Source of the DNA: Tupaia tana
Lineage: Eukaryota > Chordata > Mammalia > Scandentia > Tupaiidae
Assembly (NCBI GenBank): GCA_026018925.1
Contig: JAKSZU010000003.1
Span: 9,883,236-9,947,235, forward strand
Direction: 5' to 3'
DNA: 64,000 nucleotides
Positions 55,991 to 64,000 of this stretch are shown in pieces; the stretch's first letter is position 1, and the number at the start of each line of letters is the position of its first letter. Made by a program: the position numbers and the translations under genes. Below the pieces are notes generated by a model. That model saw only the letters and a list, made by a program, of their open reading frames with translations. It was not told the DNA's origin and did not search any database.

Positions 55991-56335
55991 GAAAAAAGTA
56001 AACTAGTACAAATGGATACAGTGTACTAAGTTTACCTACGTAATTTCTTTAGTTTATCTTTTGTGATATTTACTACAAGGAATTTCAGATGTGAATTTAA
56101 GTAGGCTAATTCTTTCTTGGTTTTTATAACATTCTGGCTTTTACAACATTTCAAAAGCACTGAGTTTTGGGGTTTTTGTTCTCTACGTTAATCTAGGGAA
56201 AAAGAAAATAAAAACTCTAGTCAGTTTACATAATATTGTAGATTTATCCTTAATACTTCAATGGGAAATTTTTTCTATGCTGAATAGGGGAAACCGTCTC
56301 CAATGGACAAAGAGGCTATTCTTTTCTTTGCTTTT
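55991..56335. other. Unique AT-rich sequence
   Basis: Nothing recognised. Confidence 0.5.
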
Positions 56336-56337
56336 AT

Positions 56338-56570
56338 TAATTTGCCACAGTGTGTGTGAGCTGCTTAGAGGGAAGAAGGAAGCATGTACCCCTGATGGGG
56401 CAGGCCACAGCACAGTCTCTTGTCCAGGCCTCCATTTCGTCCTGATTTAGGGCATGCATGCACATGTGCCCACGAAACTAGTGTTTTTTTCAAGCTGCCA
56501 GGTCCAGGGCTCAAATCAAATAGCCATGTGGGATCTGACTCCTGCAACCACTAGGTAGTGGGGCTGACCA
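56338..56570 (-). mobile_element. Old diverged SINE of the same family
   Basis: AATTTGCCACAGTGTGTGTG, short GA block, CCCCTGATGGGG hairpin, head relic ending GGGGCTGACC. Confidence 0.65.
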
Positions 56571-56589
56571 GACAGAGAGAGAGGGGCCT

Positions 56590-56847
56590 TTTTTTTTTTT
56601 TTTTTCTAAGAGATGTTTTTGCTAGGTGCATGGACTCTCCATAGAGACAGAAAGCAAGAAATTGCCCCCTCCCCCCCCCGCAAGGGCATGGCCACACCAC
56701 AATCCCTTCTCCATTATCCTCTCGGGATCTTAGGCACACACCCACACATACCCAGTGTGAGTTTTAAGCCGCAAAGTCTGGGACTCAAACTGAGGTCAAC
56801 GATGTTGGAGTCTGGTGATGTAACCGTTATGCCATCTACTGGTTCCC
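56590..56847 (-). mobile_element. Long-form SINE
   Basis: T run, GAGATGTTTTTGCTAGGTGC, GA block, a C10-type run in the hairpin place, head ending CTACTGGTTCCC. Confidence 0.85.
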
Positions 56848-57105
56848 AGAGGTCATTCTTAAGGAAATGAAAGAATTTCACTGGCAAAAAAAATTCATAT
56901 AATAGTATTTTCAGCATCTCAGATAATATCCTACAGCTTTGACACTAACAAGAAAATAAAAGCAAACTCATCTGTGGAATAAAATGGAGCTTCCCAGAAC
57001 ACTAAAAGTGAACAGAATAAAGAATCTGATAAATTTCTTAGAATAATACAACAATAACACACATCTTCTGTTAACTCTTCATGTATGACTTTTTATGCCA
57101 ATATT

Positions 57106-57156
<51 letters not shown>

Positions 57157-57299
57157 CATTAAATAAAAATAGATTTCTTGCCTTTGATAAATCTTACCTA
57201 GACTCCTAAATTATTTTCATTTCCTATATGTATTAAACACAATTGTATCTTCTACAGTCCTTCTAGAAGCATTTTTCCTCTGCTGACAGTCCATAGTGT

Positions 57300-57335
<36 letters not shown>

Positions 57336-57555
57336 GTGTTTAGGCTTAGTTTAAATGATGACCTTCACTATGGTATTTTGAGATCTCCTAACCTATAAAG
57401 TAAACGTCTCCACTCGTGCTGGCTTGTGCGCATTTCTTCCCACCTTCTCTTGTAATTATTACTGCATGGAAAAAACATAAACTAATAGCTGTGTAAGAGT
57501 CTATGTTCTTTTCATTTTGCTCCAATAACAGGTAGTGTAATGCCAGGGGTAATAG
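56848..57555. other. Unique AT-rich sequence with simple repeats
   Basis: A GT run passing into GA at 57107-57156 and a T31 run at 57302-57332. Otherwise nothing recognised. Confidence 0.5.
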
Positions 57556-57665
57556 CGACTCTAGGTATTCTCATTTTTTTTTGTTTTTAAATGAGCCATA
57601 ATAGTTATATGTGTTTACGAAGTACAGTGTGTTGGTTTCAAGCATGTGTATATATTTTTTTTCTT

Positions 57666-57832
57666 TTTCTTTTTTGGAGAGGTTTTTTCACTATAGGGTG
57701 CGTGCGCTTGCCAGATAGACAGAGAGAGACATAGAGAGAGAAAGCGAGAAATCACCCCCAGGGGGGATGGTCACGCCGCAATCCCTTCTCCTCCATTTTC
57801 CTCTCGGGATCTTGGGCACGCACGCACACGTG
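57666..57832 (-). mobile_element. SINE with most of its head deleted
   Basis: T-rich tail to the CpG-rich middle is intact, then GCACACGTGC joins directly to TTGGTTCC, the last bases of the head. AAGCATGTGTATAT (from 57641) and AAGCATGTGCATAT (57843-57856) are the target duplication, so the loss is internal to the inserted copy. Confidence 0.88.
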
Positions 57833-57869
57833 CTTGGTTCCCAAGCATGTGCATATTGTGTAAGAATTA

Positions 57870-58150
57870 GGGACCAGCAGTTAGCGTAATGGCTATGTCG
57901 CTGGACTCCCATGTAGTCGACCGCGGTTTGAGTCCCGGACCCGGTGGCTTAAACTCACGCCGGGCGCGTGTGCGTGCGTGCCCAAGATCCCGAGAGGAGA
58001 ATGGAGAAGAAGGGATTGCGGTGTGGCCATTCCCCCTGGGGGGTGATTTCTCGCTTTCTGTCTCTCTGTTTCTCTCTGTCTGTCTGGTGAGCGCATGCGT
58101 CCTATAGCAAAAATAAAAAATAAAAAAAATAACTCTCCAAAAAAAGAAAA
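57870..58150 (+). mobile_element. Long-form SINE, young
   Basis: Complete, CpG-rich, B box GGTTTGAGTCC, hairpin CCCCCTGGGGGG, AAAT-rich tail. AAGAATTAG on both sides is the target duplication, placed in the L1. Confidence 0.93.
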
Positions 58151-58857
58151 AAATAAAAGAAAAGAATTAGATCAGGGTTCCTGGCACATCCATCATGTTG
58201 CACATTTATCATTTCTTTGGGTAAGAACATTCAAATAACTCTCTTTACCTATTTTGAAGTATTCATTATGGTATTGGCAACCATAGTCACCTCCTGTGCA
58301 ATAGAATCCTAGAATTTATCCCTCCTAAGATAACATGGTACCTGTTGACCAGTGTCTCTCTATCTGCCTTCTCCCCTTACCTTTCTCTGTCTCTGTGACC
58401 TACTATTCCACTTTGTACTTCCACAGGAGTTAAATTAGCGCAAGCACTATGGAAAAAAAAGTACAAAGGTTTCCGAAAGGATTAAAAATAAAACTACCAT
58501 ATAATCCAGTAATCTCACAACTGGGTTTATATCTCAAGGATGGGAAATCAACATCTTGAGTCATAAACAGGAGTTATTCCTATTTAATACATCACTATTC
58601 ACAATAGGGAAAATATGGATTAGCCTAAGTGTCTATCATTGGATGAATGGATAAAGAGCATTGGTATATATACACAACAGAATACTTTAAAAGCCTTTAA
58701 AAAGAAGAAAAACCTGTCATTTGGGACAATAGACATGAATCTGAAAGACATTGTGTTAAGGGAAATACGTAGGCACAGACCACGTGGTCTCCTTTGTAAG
58801 CAGAATATAAATGTTCACTTTAATTGGACTTAGAGTATGACTAATTCTTTGTCAAAT

Positions 58858-59030
58858 AATTATTTTTATTTTATTTATTATTATTATTATTTATTTTTAA
58901 TTTGCTATCGGATATGTAGATTCATCAGAGAGAGAGAAAATGAAGAAAGCAAGCTGCCAGGTCCAGGACTCGGACTGTGGTCAGTCATGTGGGAGTCCAG
59001 CGCCTTAACTATCACTCCACCTGCTGGCCT
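58858..59030 (-). mobile_element. Short-form SINE
   Basis: ATT-rich tail, TTTGCTATCGGATATGTAG, short GA block, direct head ending CACCTGCTGGCC. TTGTCAAAT before and CTGTCAAAT after are the target duplication. Confidence 0.88.
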
Positions 59031-59043
59031 CTGTCAAATGGTT

Positions 59044-59143
59044 CTTAATGTTAATAGCTAGTAGCTATTATTAATAACAGCTATTATTATTAATAGCTAA
59101 TAATAGCTACTAGCTAATAGTAGCTACTAGCTATTAACCTTAA
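59044..59143. repeat. 100-bp AT-rich imperfect palindrome
   Basis: CTTAATGTTAATAGCTAGTA begins the left arm. The complement of the right arm begins CTTAAGGTTAATAGCTAGTA and the match continues through TAGCTA and AGCTATTATTA words to the centre near 59093. Confidence 0.93.
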
Positions 59144-61110
59144 GCAATATATAGCATTTCTCATTGTGTACGCCAACATGTGGGAGCTTTCTATAGTCAC
59201 ATACAAACCTCCTGCTCTAAGCATTCTAGAGATCAGGAGTGTAGAGTCAAAATCTGTGAAGACCTAGAGACCAGGAGAACTTGCATGGCAAGTCAGCCCT
59301 CATCTAGGGCAGCAGTCGTAGCTGGCGGCCATGGACTAGCGGATCTCTGATTCACACCCTTGGTCAGAGAGCAACCATGATCAGGGCCTTCAGACCTTGG
59401 GTCACTCAAAGTAGCTCTCACAAATTTTGAGAAACATACAACGGGTTTTTGAAACTGGATAGTAAGTCTTCTCTCTTTACAGAAACAAAATACCCAATTT
59501 TGATTTCTGAAAGAAATTGATACTATGTACAATTTAATGTAAAGATTGGTTTAGTATGTATGTTTTTACAGTATATGTAAGAACTTTTGTATACAATGAG
59601 AAACAGGCTAAGGAAAATGCTTTTCAAATTCTGGCATAGTTCGGGCCATATGTTAGGCCCCAAGCCAAGGCTCCAGGACAATGGTGCCAGACAGGTTGGC
59701 CACTCCAGGGAGTGGCTGTCTCAGTCTTGAGGAATCCTGACCATGGTATTCTTGGTTTAGTGGGTCTTTCACCCTTCAAAATTTTAAAGCAGTCCAAGGA
59801 AACCAAAACCAATAATAAAGAGCCTTTTCTAAACATAGTTGAAGCTATAATTCAAAATATCTTAAATATCATTGGCAGTAAAAAAGTGAAACTGCAAACA
59901 GAGGGAGTGGGTTAATTGAAAGTTACAAAGAAGCCACTGAGCAAAAAGTGTTAAGAAATGAAAGCAAGTTTAGACTGTGTCAGTCACGGTTTAGTTTACG
60001 CCCTCCATGTTAGTTCAGTACTTGTGCGGTTTCTGCTCTTCCCATTTTCTCCTTGAGAGTTTGAATGTGCAGTATTCTCTGCTTTATTTACTGTCTGGTG
60101 TTCTTTGGTTCATCGGCACATAAACTGCACCTGATTTAACGTTTTTAGTGCAAACTTTTTCTTGGAAAAGAAAATCAAGTCATCCTTAAAAATGCATCCG
60201 TTGTTTCAAGAATCAATTGCATACATAAATACTGTAGCAAGAAAAGGAAGTTTTATCTGCCCAAGGCTGGAGGCATTTGCAAATGCTTGCATCTGTGTTT
60301 GAGGGAAAAAAAAAAAAAAAAAAAAAAGGATTAAATGAGAATGCTGAAGAATTCTTTGCTACAGTCTTCACTGTAGAATAATTATCTATCTTGGTTTTAA
60401 AGCAACAAAGTAGAGTTCAGAAACAAACATTCACAGATTAGTATTTAAAGATTTCAACATCTGTCGAATATAATTTTACAAAAGAAAACCTAGGGTAGAG
60501 AAAGTGGGACTAGACTTGAGGTCTTGTGATCCCAATTCTATTTTTTCTGCTACATCTTACTGTCTCTTATAGTAAATATGGGCTTAGGAGAGGCAACTCT
60601 TTGTGATGATTGCAAGGATATTGTTAGGATTGGTGTGGGATATAGAACCATGAACTTCAAATACAATTAGTTTTAGTAATGTAAAATATTCTTATTATTG
60701 CCACATAGATAAAGCTCATTAGTCTATGGATAAAAGCACAGAGTGACACTTACCTGAATTTTTTAAAAAATTTAGTTGAGAATCAGAATTTACAAACATC
60801 AAATGGGGTTTCTGATTGCATAATATTGTGAAAAAGAGCTAGGAAGATTTTTGAGGATGACTGAAAATTTCATGTTACAAGTATTAATAGGCTCTTTTGA
60901 ACACTGGAGTTGGGAAACAAATCTTTATTTGAAATGTACCAAAAAAATTATCAGTGACCAGTAGGAATGATATATACACACAACACACATAATGAACTTG
61001 ACTACATTTCTGCAATAGTGAGTGATAAATTCAGGTGATTAAAATCGCTCAGATTTTCTTGTTGTAACTTGTTATTATTTAATTTATACACACACACACA
61101 CACACACACA
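59144..61110. other. Unique sequence
   Basis: An A23 run lies at 60305-60327 and a GCATTTGCAAATGC palindrome at 60273-60286, next to GGAAGTTTTATCTGCC (60246-60261). No gene; the 59712-59915 and other short frames have no recognisable domain. Confidence 0.45.
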
Positions 61111-61112
61111 CA
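61087..61112. repeat. CA dinucleotide repeat
   Basis: About 12 CA units directly before a minus-strand SINE. Confidence 0.9.
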
Positions 61113-61116
61113 TTTT

Positions 61117-61361
61117 CTTTCTTTTTTTTTAGAGAGAGATGTTTGTTATAGGGCATGTGTGCTCACTGGAGAGAAAAAAAATCGAGAAATCTCCCTCAGG
61201 GATGACGGTCATGCCGCAACTTTTATCCTCTGTTCTCCTCTTGGCATTTTGGGCATGCACGCACACTTACCCAGTGTTTTAAGCCTCTGGGTCTGGGACT
61301 TGAACCATGGTAGACTATGTGCGAGTCCAGAGACATCACCATTTCGCCATCTGCTGGTCCC
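61117..61361 (-). mobile_element. Long-form SINE with CTCF-like head
   Basis: GAGATGTTTGTTATAGGGC, short GA block, CTCCCTCAGGGATG hairpin relic, head with CGCCATCTGCTGG (61345-61357), ending in TCCC. Confidence 0.85.
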
Positions 61362-62845
61362 TATATATATTTTTTCTATCTTGTAAAATTTACGTGGAAT
61401 GCTTACTTCTTGTCTTGGAAACTGCTTTAAAGAAAATATAAATGACCTTTTCCATGTTCTCAACTACCCTATGTCTGTTTAGAAAAGGAGAGAAAGATCA
61501 GTCTTTTTCTACCGGTAAAAAGAAAATGTCTGTGAAAGTCATAATCAATGCTGGCAACAGCAGGATTTTGTCACTTTGTGAGTCACATGTTATACATCTC
61601 TTGAGTTTCAAGGTGAGTGTTAAAAAGTTTACTTTGATTTTCAATATTACTCATAAAAGATTTTAGAATGCTTTCTATGTTTTTTTAAAATAAAATATGA
61701 ACAGATAAATCATGTTTGCAAGGTGGGGGCAGGCACTCACATTTTGGAAACAAATCTTCTCTCACTGTGGGATTTAGTACCATGGAATGTTGTACTTGTC
61801 TTAGGAAAAAACCACAGCAGTGCAGAAAAGGGTCCGCCAGATGGTTAGCTAATATGGGGAAGCCATGCTACAATGACCACAGACACCGATTCACAGCCTC
61901 TGCTTAAATAAAAAATGCTCATGCATCCTTTACTTTGTCTCAAAAGTCTTTCTAAGATGAAGCCACACAATTTGACAGGGCTGGTACTTGCTCCTGCAAT
62001 AAGGAGAACTTCCCAGAACAGATAAGGAGCAGAGGTGCATGTTACTCTTGTAGGGTGGCCTCAGCTTGCAGGATGGCCATACCTGGCACCTTCCCTGCAC
62101 ACCTAAGTGGCAGCAGAAATAAATGTACAGTCTCCTAATTAACAAACAAATTCATGAGGCTTGCATCACTTTCCTGAGTTCTCACCAAGGGTCAGTCAGG
62201 AAATCGCTGCCTTCCCGTATATCTCTGCTATTACCCTATGCTGTAAGTCAGATGCTGTCTTCAGTGTCTGCGAACATATGTTCTAGGGAGATTAGCCACA
62301 AAGTCGCAAACTCATGTGAGGAAATTACTGCTCCATTAAAGTAATTTATGAGATCATGTGCAGAAGAACCATTAGATATAGCAACCATCGTGATTGGACA
62401 GTATTTCATATTGTTAAGAGAGTGTTGTACATGATAAACTCAATAGAAACAGCTGTAAATTACTTTCGATTGAAGTGTGCTAAGTCTTCAAATGATTGCA
62501 TTATGTGAGTGGAAGTGTTCAAAAACTGCATCTGAATGTTAAAATTCAAATTATTTATCCTGACTTTCAAGGACCCTTACTCAGTCACACCTGGAAAATG
62601 TCATCCGTCTCTTCTTTCTGTGTTTGTTTTCTAGCTGAAAGGTCAAAACTGACAACCAACTCTTTAACCTTCTTTTTGACGATGTCTAAACACACAAACT
62701 ACCTAAGTTGAAAGGGCTTTGTGCATGTGCGTAGACTGCTTCACCTTCTGAGTTTCTCCAACTCACTTCATGAACCTTAGCCTGTCTAGCTTTCCACTAA
62801 ATAAGCTGTAACTGCTAGTGGGAATTTTAGATTAAGATGTGCATG
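61362..62845. other. Unique sequence
   Basis: Nothing recognised. Confidence 0.5.
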
Positions 62846-62848
62846 TTG

Positions 62849-62938
62849 AGGTCCAGCAGATGGTGTAGTAGGTAAGGTGCTGGACTCCCACGTGGCTGAC
62901 TACAGTTCAAGTCCCAGACTTGGCAGCTTGCTTTCTCA

Positions 62939-62971
<33 letters not shown>

Positions 62972-63018
62972 GCACATGCCCTGTAACAAAATAATAATAA
63001 TAATAATAATAATTTTTT
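62849..63018 (+). mobile_element. Short-form SINE
   Basis: AGGTCCAGCAGATGGTGTAG head, B-box relative AGTTCAAGTCC, CT run at 62938-62969, GCACATGCCCTGTAAC and an AAT-repeat tail. Confidence 0.85.
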
Positions 63019-63189
63019 TGAAAAAGTTGAACAAATTGGGCTACTAAGTTTTCTTTTGTTTTATTTTGATATGTTAAAAGTTGAAATTCTTACTCAAACC
63101 TTAGTTAAGTGTACTATCAGGAAAGCTATTTAACCTCTTGAAACTACATTATTGTTGACACTTTCTTCCTCATCACATTATAATATGTG

Positions 63190-63312
63190 ATCACTTGCTA
63201 TGTGCACAATGTAAAAGACATTAACATATGACTAATTTAATTCTCACAACTATCTTATTAAACACACATTATTATTGCTATTTTACAGATCAACTATGGG
63301 TCAAAGAAAGGA
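63190..63312 (-). mobile_element. MIR fragment
   Basis: CTTGCTATGTGCACAATG, ATTTAATTCTCACAACTATC and TATTTTACAGATCAACTATG follow the antisense MIR order. Confidence 0.65.
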
Positions 63313-63340
63313 GTCCAGTTTCCATTTCATGAGAAAATTA

Positions 63341-63630
63341 GAAAATATCACAAACTGAGACCAGCAGTTGGTGTAATGGCTATGTTGCTGGACTCCCATG
63401 TAGTCGACCATGGTTCGAGTCCTGGACACAGTGGCTTAAATTCACACCGGATGCATGTGCATGTGAACCCAAGATCCCAAGAGGAAAATGGAGGAGAAGG
63501 GATTGCAGTGTGGCCATTCTCCCTGAGAGGTGATTTCTCGCTTTCTGTCTCTCTGTCTCTGTCTTTCTGGCGAGCGCACGCGCCCTATAGCAAAAACCTC
63601 TCCAAAGAAAAAAGAAAATATCTGAAACGA
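63341..63630 (+). mobile_element. Long-form SINE
   Basis: Body 63358-63614 with B box GGTTCGAGTCC. GAAAATATCACAAACTGA before and GAAAATATCTGAAACGA after are the target duplication. Confidence 0.9.
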
Positions 63631-63804
63631 ACTAATTTTTCTCTAAGTTTTATCCTGTGATTACAAATACATTTAGTATGAATCTAAGAAGTATTATGAT
63701 TAAAAGTAGTTTTTTAGTTAAAGATGTTCATAGATAGTATGAAACAATATTATAAGCAAACATTTAATAAATTATCAAAACCAGATGCTTTTATAATAAC
63801 AATG

Positions 63805-63881
63805 CTCAAGCCCTCCCTCCAGAGATCCCGAATTTATACCTAGGTGGTTTTAATATGCAGTCACAGCTGAAAACCACTGAT
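63805..63881. mobile_element. MER5-like hAT fragment
   Basis: GATCCCGAATTTATACC, TAGGTGGTTTTAATATGCAG and AGCTGAAAACCACTG match the end of MER5-type miniature elements as I remember them. Confidence 0.6.
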
Positions 63882-64000
63882 CTAACACGTTAATGACATT
63901 ACTCATATGGCTTAGAAATAACCAAATAGAGATGTCAAATTGATTTCTACCAGATGCAAGCTCAAAAACTTAATGGTTCAGTGTGTCTGGCCTGTTTGTG

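Larger units (their letters stand above)
57560..58848 (+). mobile_element. L1 3' end, sense, split by two SINEs
   Basis: Landmarks in L1 order: CATAATAGTTATATGTGTTT, AAGTACAGTGTGTTGG, CATCCATCATGTTGCACATT, ATCATTTCTTTGGGTAAGAA, then ACTACCATATAATCCAGTAA, GAGTTATTCCTATTTAATAC, TTCACAATAGGGAAAATATG, ATGAATGGATAAAGAGCATT and ACAACAGAATACTTTAAAAG. Only non-coding or heavily broken 3' sequence. Confidence 0.8.

Overview
The window is 64 kb of AT-rich, repeat-laden mammalian nuclear DNA with no convincing protein-coding gene, rRNA or functional tRNA on either strand. All the longer open frames that I checked fall inside interspersed repeats or simple repeats, or lack any recognisable domain. It reads as intergenic or intronic sequence of a placental mammal: L1 3' ends, MIR and L2 fossils, a MER5-like hAT fragment, mariner-type miniature elements, ERVL-MaLR-like LTR pieces, and many copies of one lineage-specific SINE.

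The dominant feature is that SINE, about 55-60 copies on both strands (roughly one per kb). The full form (best copy 44273-44553) is about 255 bp plus tail. It starts with a tRNA-like head carrying pol III A and B boxes. Next comes a GC-rich middle opening GCCGGGCGC, which resembles the 5' end of 7SL RNA. A C6/G6 hairpin, a CT-rich block and a final CCTATAGCAAAAACCTCTCC-like motif before the A tail complete it. A shorter form lacks the middle. Several copies have perfect 12-17 bp target-site duplications and retain CpGs, so the family was recently active. A tRNA head joined to a 7SL-like part recalls what I remember of the Tu SINEs of tree shrews (Scandentia); that species assignment is inference from memory, not an identification.

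Layout. 0-6 kb: eight or so SINEs in AT-rich sequence. 6-11 kb: an L1-like 3' end, then a SINE-poor AT-rich stretch with one short GC-rich block near 10.2 kb. 11-16 kb: SINEs, a possible LTR fragment, a candidate conserved noncoding stretch near 13 kb, and an antisense L1 3' end carrying nested SINEs. 16.9-17.3 kb: a mariner MITE next to an older Alu-like chimeric SINE. 17-27 kb: mostly unique sequence with scattered old SINEs, MIR and L2. 27.6-30.5 kb: two related copies of an unidentified block, TG/CA microsatellites, an Hsmar2-like MITE and SINEs. 30-44 kb: unique AT-rich DNA, an unclassified block (35.9-37.5 kb), a possible decayed retrocopy or unknown repeat (40.5-41.2 kb), an L2 with a TA-flanked MITE inside it, and a probable solo LTR on the minus strand (42.2-43.5 kb) with internal 25-bp tandem repeats. 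44-59 kb: the densest young SINEs, then a sense L1 3' end. 59-64 kb: a 100-bp AT palindrome, unique sequence, MIR, and a MER5-like fragment.

There is no operon-like or multi-gene system here. The most interesting material is retrotransposon biology: the apparent tRNA/7SL chimera, CTCF-like motifs carried in the SINE head, nested insertions that order the elements in time, and inverted SINE pairs able to fold as double-stranded RNA if transcribed. All family assignments were made by eye from memory of consensus sequences.
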